DNA of 64,000 nucleotides from Chlorocebus sabaeus (GCF_047675955.1 NC_132919.1:71439316-71503315); one strand, 5' to 3'. Shown: positions 31,476 through 42,348, counted from the stretch's first letter. A program made the numbers and translations. The notes: a model not told the origin generated them from the sequence alone.

Positions 31476-31560
31476 TCAGGAGGCCAAGGCCTGAGGTTGG
31501 GAGTTTGAGACCAGCCTGGCCAACATGGTGAAACCCCGTCTCTACTAAAAATACAAAATT
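31476..31560 (+). mobile_element. Alu left-arm fragment fused to the inverted Alu
   Basis: aggaggccaaggcctgaggttggg lacks the head and the gggcggatca block. It stops at aaaatacaaaatt, where another Alu begins. Confidence 0.88.
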
Positions 31561-31561
31561 C

Positions 31562-31859
31562 AGCCGGGCACTGTGGTTCACACCTGTAATCCGAACACTT
31601 TGGGAAGCCAAGGCAGGCAGATCACCTGAGGTCGGGAGTTCCAGACCAACCTGACCAACATGGTGAAACCCTGTCTCTACTAAAAATGCAAAATTAGTCA
31701 GGCATGGTGTCGCACGCCTATAATTTCAGCTATTCAGGAGGCTGACGCAGGAGAATTGCTTGAACCTGGGAGGTGGAGGTTGCAGTGAGCTGAATCACGC
31801 CATTGCACTCCAGCCTGGGCAACAAGAGTGAAACTCTACTTCAAATTAAAAAAAAAAAG
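31562..31859 (+). mobile_element. AluS-type
   Basis: agccgggcactgtggttcac start; tail followed by (GA)n at 31859-31872. Confidence 0.93.
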
Positions 31860-31895
31860 AGAGAGAGAGAGAAATGAATCTTAAAATCAATTACC

Positions 31896-32488
31896 GGCTG
31901 GGCACGGTGCCTCATACCTGTAATCCCATCACTTTGGGAGGCCGAGGTGGGTGGATCACCTGAGCTCAGGAATTCGAGACCAGCCTGGGCAACATGATGA
32001 AATCATCTACAAAAATACAAAAATTAGGCCAGGAATGGTGGCTCATGCCTGTAATCCCAGCACTTTGGGAGGCCAAGGCAGGTGGACTGCTTGAGGTCAG
32101 GAGTTCAAGACCAGCCTGGCCAACATGGTGAAACCCTGTCCCTACTAAAACTGCAAAAATTAGCTGGGTGTGGTGGCGTGCACCTGTGATTCCAGCTACT
32201 CCAGAAGCTGAAGCATGAGAATTGCTTGAACCCAGGAGCCAGAGATTGCAATGAGCTAAGATCATGCCACTGCACTCTAGTCTGGGCAACAGAGCGAGAC
32301 CCTGTTTCAAAAAAAAAAATTAGCCAGGCGTGGTGGCATGTGCCTGCAATCCCAGCTACTCAGGATGCTGAGGTGGGAAGATTGCTTGAGCCTAGGAGGC
32401 AGAGGTTGCAGTGAGCAGAGATCACACCACTGCACTTGAGCCTAGGTGACACAGCCAGATCCTGTCTCAAAAAAAAAAAAAAAAAAAG
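31896..32488 (+). mobile_element. older Alu split by a younger Alu
   Basis: TSD taaaatcaattacc (31882-31895, 32489-32502). Left arm to about 32026, right arm from about 32320. Confidence 0.92.
32027..32316 (+). mobile_element. AluS-type inside the older Alu
   Basis: Inserted after acaaaaatta in the linker; ggccaggaatggtggctcat start. Confidence 0.93.
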
Positions 32489-32502
32489 TAAAATCAATTA
32501 CC

Positions 32503-33417
32503 TTAACTCTCTTTTTAGGTCTTGTTTTCAATGTAATGCCACTAACTGCTAAAAAATAAAAAATCAAAGAATCTGTTCTAAGAAACTGTTATTTAGATTT
32601 AAAATACGATCACAAGGCAGGCTGAAACCTAGTCACTGATGACCAAAAAAACAGCTCTTCTCAGATTTTAAGCTAGCCGTATCTCATATTACTAGCTCCC
32701 AACTTCCAGGAGCCCGCCTTCATCTGCACACTCCACATATAAAAGTAGAAAAGCACAGACAGAACAGTCAGATAGAAGGAAAATCCAGTGATGACAGTCT
32801 CCACTAAGAAAAGGCCTGAAAGAAAACCTAAACAGATGCCCCATAAAATGCTGATCCAGACTTCACATGGAGAGAAGTGTCATGCCTCATTTCAAAGATA
32901 ATATATTAAGTCCCAACTCACCACAGATAATCTAATAACAAAGCTGTGACTTCCATTGTCAAGGAGTCTCTTCTCTTGCATTCTAATACCCTTAAGCCAT
33001 CAGAAACACAGATGCTCCTTGCTGAAATGCTAGAAAATTTGCACATTTCCGTCCCTTGATCAGTAGTGATATGCTGCTAAGAGTCTACTTTAAGTTATAA
33101 AAACAGGGCAAGCTAATCCAATAAAACAAGAAAGATACTAAATCAAACAGGACCATCTGGGTTTTGAGTACTGTGATTTCTGAACAAAAGTCAATGTACT
33201 TGCAGATAAAAAACGCTTTCATATACTCAGAATTATAATGGCCCTTGGGCTACCTTGTGTGCCCAACAAAACTTACATGTCGTGCTAAGACATATAGTCT
33301 AGATGATGGGTATGACAGAATACTATATTCATCGGTTCAAAATAAGAACATCTGTTCTCTCTCTAGCACCATGAAGATTATTTTTAAAACAGTCAACACT
33401 CCCTAACAGTAAATAGG
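32503..33417. other. unique intronic DNA
   Basis: About 900 bases with no recognised repeat or gene. Confidence 0.5.
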
Positions 33418-33419
33418 TT

Positions 33420-33738
33420 TTTTCTTTTCTTTCTTTCTTTTTTTTTTTTTTTGGAGACAGACTCTCACTGTCGCCCAGGCTGGAGTGCAGTGGTGCGATC
33501 TCGGCTCACTGCAAGCGCCGCCTCCTGGGTTCACGCCATTCTCCTGCCTCAGCCTCCCGAGTAGCTAGGACTACAGGTGCCCGCCACCATGCCCGGCTAA
33601 TTTTTTCTGTATGTTTTTTTAGTAGAGACGGGGTTTCACTGTGTTAGCCAGGATGGTCTCGATCTCCTGACCTCGTGATCCGCCCGTCTCAGCCTCCCAA
33701 AGTGCTGGGATTACAGGCTTGAGCCACCGCGCCCGGCC
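33420..33738 (-). mobile_element. AluY-type
   Basis: Long T/C tail; caagcgccgcctcctgggtt; head cgcgcccggcc. Linker expanded (tctgtatgttttttt). Confidence 0.93.
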
Positions 33739-34078
33739 AGTCTTTTTTTTTTTAAACACTCCTCCCTGCTCCTCCCCCTAAAAGTAAATTGGTTTTCTGT
33801 TTCCTAAATAGTAAGTCTGGTAAACTAATAATCCCATCATCCCCCATAATCTAAGAATTGTTCCCCAATAATCATAATGTCCAAACAATTTCTAAGATCC
33901 TAAAATTTTAAGAGCTAATCCAGCCAACCAAGTTTGATTTGCAGGACCTAAGAGAAATCAAGACTAAAAGAATAGGTTTTATCCAGGAAAGTTCTTGTAA
34001 AAACTGTTTCACTGCACAAGCATCAGACTTCTTTATGATACTGATGGTCTCATCATCTAGTAAAGAACTGAAAGGATG
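33739..34078. other. unique intronic DNA
   Basis: No repeat recognised. Confidence 0.5.
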
Positions 34079-34353
34079 GGCCAGGCGTGGTGACTCACGC
34101 CTGTAATCCCAGCACTTTGGGAGGCTGAGGTGGGTGGATCATGAGGTCAGGAGTTCGAGACCAGCCTGACCAACATGGTGAAACCCCGTCTCTACTAAAA
34201 ATACAAAAATTAGCTGGGCATGGTGGCGGGCACCTGTAATCCCAGCTACTCAGGAGGCTGAGGCAGGAGAATTGCTTGAACCTGGGGGGCGGAGGTTGCA
34301 GTGAGCCGAGATCGCACCACTGCACTCCAGCAAGACTCCATCTCAAAAAAAAA
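34079..34353 (+). mobile_element. AluS-type with 3' deletion
   Basis: cactccag|caagactcc lacks cctgggcgacagagcg. TSD aaagaactgaaagg on both sides. Confidence 0.94.
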
Positions 34354-34431
34354 TAAAGAACTGAAAGGGAAAAAAAAAAAAAAAAAAGCTCTAGAGGCTG
34401 ACCTCAAAATTCACTATGCTATTACTCTTTT

Positions 34432-34542
34432 AGTTGTTTTTTGAAACAGGGTCTCACTCTGTCTCCGAGGCTGGAGTGCAGTGCTGCTGCAACATCTCAC
34501 AGCAACCTCCCTCTCCTGGGACTCAAGTGATCCTCCTACCTC
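34432..34542 (-). mobile_element. Alu right-arm fragment
   Basis: gaaacagggtctcactctgtc to cctcctacctca, then directly joined to a plus-strand Alu. Confidence 0.85.
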
Positions 34543-34776
34543 AGGCCAGGAGTTCCAGACCAGCTTGGGCAACAAAGTGAGACCTCATGTCTACAAAAAA
34601 TTTTAAAAATTAGCCAGACGTTGTGCACACACCTGTGGTCCCAGCTACACAAGAGGCTGAGGTGGGAGGATTGCTTGAGCCCAGAAAGTCAAGGCTACAA
34701 TGAACCATGTGTGCACCACTAAATTCCAGCCTGGATGACAGAGTGAGATTCTGTCTCCAAAAAAAAACAAAAAAAA
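34543..34776 (+). mobile_element. AluJ-type lacking its head
   Basis: Begins at ggccaggagttccagacc; right arm gtcaaggctacaatgaacc; A tail. Confidence 0.87.
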
Positions 34777-34784
34777 GACCGAGA

Positions 34785-34880
34785 CAATTTGTTCACTGCC
34801 CTATCTGCATCCCCTGCATCCCCTACACAGTACTTGGCACACAGCAGGAACTCAAAAGTTCTTGTTGAATATATGAATAA
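34785..34880 (+). repeat. L2 3' end
   Basis: ttgttcactgccctatctgc, then cagtacttggcacacagcagg, then gttcttgttgaatatatgaa: the L2 terminus. Confidence 0.8.
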
Positions 34881-35102
34881 TAAACATCAAAGAAAACCAG
34901 CTTCAGCAATTCTAGTTCTAAGAATTAACCCTACAGATACAGTCATACATGCAAAGAGCCAAGTGTATATGCTTCTTCACTGGAGCATAGTTTGCAATAG
35001 CAAAAGACTGGAAACACTATCCTATCAGTGTAGGGTAGGTGCCAAGTATCTTTATTGCTGATACAGAGTAACCACCAAAAGAGGTATAAAAACAAGCAAA
35101 AG

Positions 35103-35416
35103 GGCCAGGCGCAGTGGCTCACACCTGTAATCCCAGCACTTTGGGAGGCAGAGGCAGGCGGATCACCCAAGGTCGGGAGTTCGTGACCAGCCTGACCAAC
35201 ATGGAGAAACCCCATCCCTACTAAAACTACAAAATTAGCCAGGCACGGTGGTACATGCCTATAATCCCAGCTATTCAGGAGGCTGAGGGAGGAAAATCAC
35301 TTAAAACCTGGAGACGGAGGTTGCAATGAGCAGAGATTGCGCTACTGCACTCCAGCCTGGGCAACAAGAGTGAAACTCCATCTCAAAAACAATTTAAAAA
35401 AGCAAAACAAAAAAAA
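35103..35416 (+). mobile_element. AluS-type
   Basis: TSD aaacaagcaaaag (about 35090-35102 and 35417-35429). Confidence 0.95.
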
Positions 35417-35534
35417 ACAAGCAAAAGATATAGATAATATTAACAGTGTGCTACATTTATTTTTTAAAAATGCAAGAAATATACATATTTGCTTTATATG
35501 TACCTGGTATCTCTGGAACAAATTTTTGTTACTT

Positions 35535-35827
35535 GCTTTGTTTTGTTTTGAGACAAAGTCTCGCTCTGTCACCCAGGCTGGAGTGCAGTGGCACAATTTC
35601 AGCTCACCGTTCTGCCTCCCAGGTTCAAGCGATTCTTGTGCCTTAGCCTCCCGAGTAACTGGGATTACAGGTGCACACCACCATGCCCCGCTAATTTTTA
35701 TATTCTTAGCAGAGACATGATTTCACCATGTTGGTCAAGCTGGTCTCAAACTCCTGACCTCAGGTGATCCACCCGCCTTGACCTCCCAAAATGCTGGGAT
35801 CACAGGTGTCAGCCACCACACCCGGCC
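35535..35827 (-). mobile_element. AluS-type with right-arm deletion
   Basis: agctcac|cgttctgcctcccagg lacks tgcaacc. Tail gttttgttttg. Confidence 0.93.
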
Positions 35828-36059
35828 TTGAACAGATCTTAAGAAAATAATAATATGAGTTGCCTCTAGGAAGATGAACTGAATTGACAGGAAGACAAAC
35901 GTAGATGTTTCCAAGGGCATTCACTATATACTTTCTTTTTCTTATCAGGTGACTTGATACATACTCCTTAATGGATTCTGACTTCCATGGCCGCCATCCT
36001 CCTTATATACTTTTTTGTCTTTTAAATTTTGTATTATTTATTTAAAATATAAAATTTGT

Positions 36060-36348
36060 GGCCAGGCGCGGTGGCTCACGCCTGTAATCCCAGCACTTTG
36101 GGAGGGTGCGGCAGGCAATCACGAGGTCAGAAGTTTGAGACCAGCCTGGCCAACATGGTGAAACCCCATCTCTACTAAAAATACAAAAATTAGTCGGGCG
36201 TGGTGGCATACGCCAGTAATCCCAGCTACTCAGGAGGGTGAGGCAGGAGAATTGCTTGAGCCTAGGAGGTGGAGCATGCAGTGAGCCCAGATCGTGCCAC
36301 TGCACTCCAGCATGGCTGACAGAGCGAGACTCTGTCTCAAAAAATTAA
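36060..36348 (+). mobile_element. AluS-type
   Basis: ggccaggcgcggtggctcac start; gggagggtgcggcaggcaatcac is altered by a small deletion. Confidence 0.93.
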
Positions 36349-36350
36349 TA

Positions 36351-36672
36351 GGCTGGGCGTGGTAATTCACACCTGTAATCCCAGCACTTTGGGAGGCCGA
36401 AGCGGGCAGATCACTAGGTAAGAGGTTCAAGACCAGCCTGGCCAACATGGTGAAACCCCGTCTCTACTAAAAAATACAAAAATTAGCTGGGCGTGGTGGC
36501 GCGCGCCTGTAATCTCAGCTACTCGGAAGGCTGAGGCAGCAGAATCGCTTGAACCCAGGAGGCAGAGGCTGCAATGAGATGCGATTGTGCCACTGCACTC
36601 CAGCCTGGGCGACAGAGCAAGACTCAGTCTCAAAAATAATAATAATAATAACAATAATAAATTTAAAAAATG
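36351..36672 (+). mobile_element. AluS-type
   Basis: ggctgggcgtggtaattcac start; tail aataataataataacaat. Confidence 0.93.
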
Positions 36673-36707
36673 AAAAAAATAAAATTTGCTAAAAACAGTT
36701 CTGTCCT

Positions 36708-36708
<1 letters not shown>

Positions 36709-36740
<32 letters not shown>

Positions 36741-37021
36741 AGATGGAGTCTCGCTCTGTCGCCCAGGCTGGAGTACAGTGGCCGGATCTCAGCTCACTGC
36801 AAGCTCCGCCTCCCGGGTTTACGCCATTCTCCTGCCTCAGCCTCCTGAGTAGCTGGGACTACAGGCGCCCGTCACCTCGCCCGGCTAGTTTTTTGTATTT
36901 TTTAGTAGAGACGGGGTTTCACCATGTTAGCCAGGATGGTCTCGATCTCCTGACCTCGTGATCCGCCCATCTCAGCCTCCCAAAGTGCTGGGATTACAGG
37001 CTTGAGCCACCGCGCCCAGCC
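36709..37021 (-). mobile_element. AluY, Old World monkey type
   Basis: 31-base T tail; gtggccggatctcagctc is the reverse of the diagnostic site. ctgtcct occurs at both ends. Confidence 0.95.
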
Positions 37022-37208
37022 TGTCCTTATTTCTAAGACAGGGAAAGAAACAGTTTAAATGTCTCACACCTGGATCTTAGATGATAAACATCCTCCCTAC
37101 TGGCTGAGCACTGGGAGGGCAGAAATGGAAGATGGAAAACTCACTTAACCACAAATCTCAGACATTGCATCCCATACTAGCATACTACCTTAGAAGAAAA
37201 TTCCAAAG

Positions 37209-37511
37209 GCCGGGTACGGTGGCTCACGCCTGTAATCCCAGCACTTTGGGGGGCTGAGCTGGGCGGATCACAAGGTTAGGAGTTCAAGACCATTCTGGCC
37301 AACATGGTGAAACCCCATCTCTACTAAAAATACAAAAAAAAATTTAGCCAGGCGTGGTGGCGGGCGCCTGTCGTCCCAGCTACTCGGGAGGCTGAGGCAG
37401 GAGAATCCCATGAACCCGGGAGGCGGAGGTTGCAGTGAGCTGGGATCGTGCCACTGCACTCCAGCCTGGGCAACAGCATGAGACTCCATCTCAAAAAAAA
37501 AAAAGAAGAAA
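37209..37511 (+). mobile_element. AluS/Y-type
   Basis: ggccgggtacggtggctcac start. The A tail is followed after agaagaaa by 25 T (37511-37535), giving a long A/T hairpin. Confidence 0.93.
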
Positions 37512-37535
37512 TTTTTTTTTTTTTTTTTTTTTTTT

Positions 37536-37794
37536 ACCAACTATCCCAATCTGAATACATATGGAGAATGTTTTCACAGAGGGATTATTGGAAGGGAAAA
37601 AAAAAAAAAAAGATCATTCGATTCAGCATTTCCAGAAGCCCAGAAAGTAGGTCAGTGAATTTGTACTTTAGAAATATCATAATTACTTGCTAAAAACAAA
37701 TTATTTCCACTGAGGGGCCTCAAAATCCAAATGGCACTAAATTTGAACCCATGAAACTTAAGAAACTAAAAATTTTTTGAAAATCAATTATAAT
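37536..37794. other. unique intronic DNA
   Basis: No repeat recognised apart from a 14-base A run at 37598-37611. Confidence 0.45.
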
Positions 37795-38086
37795 GGCTGA
37801 GCCCGGTGGCTCACACCTATAATCCCAGCACTATGGGAGGCTGAGGAGGCCGGCGAATTGCTTGAGTCCAGAAGTTCAAGACCAGGCTGGGCAACATGGC
37901 AAAACCCCATCTCTACAAAAAATAAAAATTAGTGAGGCATGGTGGCGTGCGCCTGTAGTCCCAGCTACACAGGAGGCTGAAGTGGGAAGAACACCTGAGC
38001 CTGAGTCTGGGGAGGTCAAGGCTACCGATCGTACCACTGCACTCCAGCCTGGGCAACAGAGAGAGATCCTGTCTCAAAATAAAAAC
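37795..38086 (+). mobile_element. AluJ-type
   Basis: ggctgagcccggtggctcac start; gtcaaggctaccgatcgtacc right arm; almost no A tail. Confidence 0.9.
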
Positions 38087-39192
38087 GGAATGATCTTCAC
38101 AATCCATCCCAAAACATATTGGAGATAACCCTACCTTTAGCTAACTATTCCCTGAAAAACAAGAGAGTATTTACTAAGTAGAACACATTATTGGACAGCC
38201 ATTCCAAATTGCTCTAACTTTGCCAAGCCTAAATGGCAAGAAGAAACCAATTCCTGGCTCTCCTATTTGATAACCTACATACTTCTGCAGGCTCTTAAGC
38301 CAAACTAAGCCAACATCTTAAGAGAGTTAAGACTGACATAGTACATTAGCAAACACATCACCTTCTTTTCCTATTAACATTGTTGTTCCCCATAAAGGTC
38401 TATTCAGCACTTTTTTTAGTAGCCCTCCATAGATAATATGAAGAAATGCTCATAAATTTAGCCTGTAGTTCCTCAGGCTCAATGGCTTGAAAATGAGACA
38501 AGAAAAAAAATAGTTGGAAATACTGTCTTCTCTTCCACCATGCCCACGAAGCTAGGCAAAGGCAATGATTCCGCATTTAATCACTAGATGAATAAGAAAC
38601 AGGCTTGAATTTAGAAGAAAGATAAAGGACTGCAAGAACATTCAGTAAAGAGTACTGCCTCTATTTCTTTGCAGAGCAGCTCTCAGGATCTGCCAATAAA
38701 CCTCATTTTGACATGGAACGCCCCATCCACTCTAATCCAGGGCATATCCCTCAAGACACAGTCAGTCAGCCGGAACTCTGCCAACTTTTGCTTGGGAGTT
38801 GTGTGAAGAACAGTAGCAACAAGAGCCTACTTTGAGAAGGAGATCAACAATCACACTCAAGAAGAAAAGAAGTTATTTGGCAAAGGGATGCACGTTGCCA
38901 AAATGTTAGTCACAGCTTCAAGGGCCCAGTTTGTGTCTCTACAACTATTCTTTGCTTTGACACAGTCCATTCTCTGACCCAGGAAACAGCTCAGCTTCTG
39001 TCACCCTCCCCATCTGAAGCAGTGAAGAATCCTTTCAATTTGGCATTATCAAACTGTGACACAGACAAGATGTCCACCAGAGACTGAAAGGGGAGAAAAA
39101 ATACGTAATTTGTCATTTTCCACATAGGACTGGCTCAAGCAGAGCAATGGAAAACTGTGACAGGATAGGAAAAATGGGAACTCATTACGTTA
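38087..39192. other. unique intronic DNA, 1.1 kb
   Basis: The longest Alu-free block in the proximal part of intron 1. A good minus-strand acceptor-like site (ttttttctcccctttcag) ends at 39084. No convincing donor follows. Confidence 0.5.
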
Positions 39193-39343
39193 CTGTAATC
39201 CCAGTTACTCGGGAGGCTGAGGCAGGAGGACTGCTTGAACCCAGGAGGCAGAGGTTGCGGTGAGTCGAGATTGTGCCACTGCACTCCAGCCTGGGCAACA
39301 AGAGAAAAAGTGTCCCAAAAAAAAAAAAAAAAAAAAAAAAAAA
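39193..39343 (+). mobile_element. Alu right arm only
   Basis: Begins at tgtaatcccagttactcgg; A tail of about 27 bases. Confidence 0.88.
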
Positions 39344-39816
39344 CCAAAAAGGTACACTGTAGGTTGAAATAGCATACTATTAAGCAGGTTTTTACTCCCA
39401 AATAAGTGCGTATATTTTGTAGCCTGCAGCTCTTCCTGGGGTTGTAAAAAGACTACATTTGCTGAAGTTGCCTAAACCAAGAGCCATGAATTCTGCTGTT
39501 ATTTCAGAGCAGGAAAACAGACTAAAGCATACCAGGTCACTCTCCCAATCAGAGAGCCCAAGTAAAGAAAAGAACATTTAATAATTTTCTCTTCAACAGA
39601 ACAAGACTTCTGTCTCTTGCCTTTTTTTTTTTTTTTTCTAAAAACACCTAGTGAGTCTAGAGTCTCTTCCCTTCGTAAAAGCCATCAGTAAAATCTGAAA
39701 ACTCCAATGTTCACACCTCCCCTGCATTTCACCTTGGTGCTGCTATCACATAACTTATCAGTACCAGCTAGGGTAAACACTACTCTAGTATCAAGTGTAA
39801 GGTGGAATTGGTAAAT
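39344..39816. other. unique intronic DNA
   Basis: No repeat recognised except a T run near 39623-39637. Confidence 0.45.
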
Positions 39817-40034
39817 GACCAGCCTGGCCAACGTGGCAAAATCCCATCTCTACTAAAAATACAAAAATTAGCCAGCCCAGTGGTGCATGCCTGTAATCCC
39901 ACCGACTTGGGAGGCTGAGCCAGGAGAATTGCTTGAACCCAGGAAACGAAGGCTGCAGTGAGCCAAGATTGCGCCACTGCACTCCAGCCTGGGCAATATA
40001 GCGAGACTCTGTCTCAAAATAAATAAATAAAAAC
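39817..40034 (+). mobile_element. Alu, 5' truncated
   Basis: Begins at gaccagcctggccaacgtgg; tail aaaataaataaataaaaa. Confidence 0.9.
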
Positions 40035-40172
40035 ACTGCATTCTACTAGTCTCCATCAATTGACTTCATTCATCTCCACCTTCCCCAACTCTTAACTTCC
40101 CTATCTTCATCTTGATGGCAACCAACACAACGTAACACAATATGAAATTTTTACTTTTAAAAGTTGACATTA

Positions 40173-40460
40173 GGCCGGGCGCGGTGGCTCACGCCTGTAA
40201 TCCCAGCACTTTGGGAGGCCGAGGCGGGCGGATCACAAGGTTAGGAGATCGAGACCATGGTGAAACCCCGTCTCTACTAAAAATAGAAAAAATTAGCCGG
40301 GCGCTGTGGCGGGCGCCTGTAGTCCCAGCTCCTCGGGAGGCTGAGGCAGGAGAATGGCGTGAACCCGGGAGGCGGAGTTTGCAGTGAGCCGAGATTGCGC
40401 CACTGCACTCCAACCTGGGCGACAGAGCGAGACTCCGTCTTAAAAAAAAAAAAAAAAAAA
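40173..40460 (+). mobile_element. AluY with AluYd-type deletion
   Basis: gagatcgagaccatggtgaaacc lacks 12 bases of the usual AluY; ggcgctgtggcgggcgcc. TSD aaaagttgacatta (40159-40172, 40461-40474). Confidence 0.96.
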
Positions 40461-40500
40461 AAAAGTTGACATTAGTAAGAATTTAAAAACTGAACATGCA

Positions 40501-40782
40501 GGCCGGGCGCGGTGGCTCAAGCCTGTAATCCCAGCACTTTGGGAGGCCGAGACGGGTGGATCACGAGATCAGGAGATCGAGACCATCCTGGCTAACACGG
40601 TGAAACCCCGTCTCTACTAAAAAATACAAAAAACTAGCCGGGCGAGGTGGCGGGCGCCTGTAGTCCCAGCTACTCGGGAGGCTGAGGCAGGAGAATGGTG
40701 TGAACCTGGGAGGCGGAGCTTGCAGTGAGCTGAGATCCGGCCACTGCACTCCAGCCTGGGCGACAGAGCGAGACTCTGTCTC

Positions 40783-40809
<27 letters not shown>
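40501..40809 (+). mobile_element. AluY, Old World monkey type, very young
   Basis: Near-consensus throughout, 29-base A tail. TSD aactgaacatgca (40488-40500, 40810-40822). Confidence 0.97.
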
Positions 40810-40813
<4 letters not shown>

Positions 40814-40822
40814 GAACATGCA

Positions 40823-41120
40823 GCCAGGTGTGGTGGCTCACACCTGTAATCCCAATGCTTTGGGAGGCCGAGGCGGGTGGATCACCTGAAGTCAGGAGTT
40901 CAAGACCAGCCTGACCAAGGTAGTAAAACCCCATCTCTACTAAAATACAAAAAATTAGCCAGGCATGGTGGTGCACGCCTATAGTCCCAGTTACTTGGGG
41001 GACTGAGGCAGGGGAATAGCTTGAATCCGGGAGGCAGAGGTTACAGTGAGCCAAGATTGTGCCATTCCACTCCAGCCTGGGCAACAGGACTGAAACTCTG
41101 TCTCAAAAAAAAAAAAAAAA
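40823..41120 (+). mobile_element. AluS-type
   Basis: Directly follows the previous TSD. Its own tail is followed by a third copy of the target, attgaacatgca (41121-41132). Confidence 0.95.
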
Positions 41121-41168
41121 ATTGAACATGCATCAAATCAAAACCAGTTCTTCCCTGGCTGGCATGCA

Positions 41169-41169
<1 letters not shown>

Positions 41170-41203
<34 letters not shown>

Positions 41204-41213
41204 CAGCAGCAGC
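41170..41213 (+). repeat. compound (CA)16-(CAG)4 microsatellite
   Basis: Uninterrupted CA dinucleotides followed by cagcagcagcag; likely length-polymorphic. Confidence 0.95.
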
Positions 41214-41237
41214 AAGGCTGAGAGGAAGAAAGTCATG

Positions 41238-41548
41238 TTTCCTTTTTTTGTCTTTGTTGTTGTTGTTGAGGTGGAGTTTTGTTCTTGTTGCCCAGGCTGG
41301 AGTGCGGTGGCACGATCTCAGTTCACTGCAAACTCCACCTCCCCAGGTTCAAGCAATTCCCTGCCTCAGCCTCCCAAGTAGCTGAGATTACAGGGGCCCG
41401 CCACCATGCTCAGCTAATTTTTGTATTTTAGTACAGACTGGGTTTCACCATGTTGGTCAGGCTGGTCTCGAACTCCTGACCTCAGGTGATCCACCGCCTT
41501 GGCCTCCCAAAGTGCTGGGATTATCGGCATGAGCCAGCATGCCCGGTC
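41238..41548 (-). mobile_element. AluS-type
   Basis: Tail with (GTT)4; gaggtggagttttgttcttg; head gcatgcccggtc. Confidence 0.93.
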
Positions 41549-41549
41549 T

Positions 41550-41985
41550 TGTTTTTCTTTAAGAGACAGGTCGGCCAGGTACGGTGGCACACGCCTGTTA
41601 TCCCAGTACTTTGGGAGGCCAAGGTGGGCAGATCACAAAGTCAGGAGTTCAAGACAGCCTGGCCAATATGGTGAAACCCTGTCTCTACTAAAAATATAAA
41701 AATTAGCTGGGCGTTGTGGCACATGCCTGTAATCCCAGCTACTCAGATGGTTGAGGCAGAAGATTCGCTTGAACCTGGGAGGCGGAGGTTGCAGTGAGCT
41801 GAAATCACGCCACTGTACTCCAGCCTGGGCAAGAGAGCGAGACTCTATCTTAAAAACAAAAAAAAGAGAGAGAGAGACGGGGTCTTGCTATGTTGCCCAG
41901 AGTGGTCTTGAACTCTTAGGCTCAAGCAATCCTCCTGCCTCAGCCTCCCAAGCAGCTGGGATTACAGACAGGTGCACCATTGTGT
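41550..41985 (-). mobile_element. old Alu monomer split by an AluS
   Basis: T-rich tail and aagagacagg up to 41572; body from about 41872 (gagacggggtcttgctatg to ggattacagacagg). Confidence 0.8.
41573..41866 (+). mobile_element. AluS-type inside the old monomer
   Basis: ggccaggtacggtggcacac start; tail ends in (GA)n matching the agagacagg target. Confidence 0.93.
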
Positions 41986-41989
41986 GTCT

Positions 41990-42348
41990 TCTAAATATCA
42001 ATATCGCAGTCTCGTTTTCAGACATCACTTCTATGCAACCACTTTAAAGATCCCATGTGTTAACACAAACTTTTAGAGGCAGGGACAGATGAGACCTATA
42101 TTTCAAAGGAGAGTTTAATAATTTGCCTTGAAGTTATTTACTAAATCCATAGGTAGGCTAAAACTGTCCTTACTCCCTGAAGTTCTCTTCTGATTTGTAA
42201 AAGGAGAACAGAATAGCCAAAAACATTCAGTAAGACAGTCAAAAACCAAAACCGTAAGGCAAAAATAACAGCATGAAAAAGGATGGGGACCCTGGGAGAG
42301 CCCAAAGCAATAACAAATTATTCAAGTCCTTTAAAAAATACGAATTCT
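41990..42348. other. unique intronic DNA
   Basis: No repeat recognised. Confidence 0.5.

Larger units (their letters stand above)
34885..36059 (+). repeat. L1M 3' fragment carrying two Alus
   Basis: gcaattctagttctaagaatt, then gcatagtttgcaatagcaaaag, then gtgtgctacatttatttttt, then ctggtatctctggaac, then gagttgcctctaggaagatg, then cactatatactttc. This is the 3' order of old L1s. Confidence 0.75.

Noticed and set aside
40617..41084. 155-codon minus-strand frame
   Set aside because: Runs through two Alus and the A tract between them; no gene signature.
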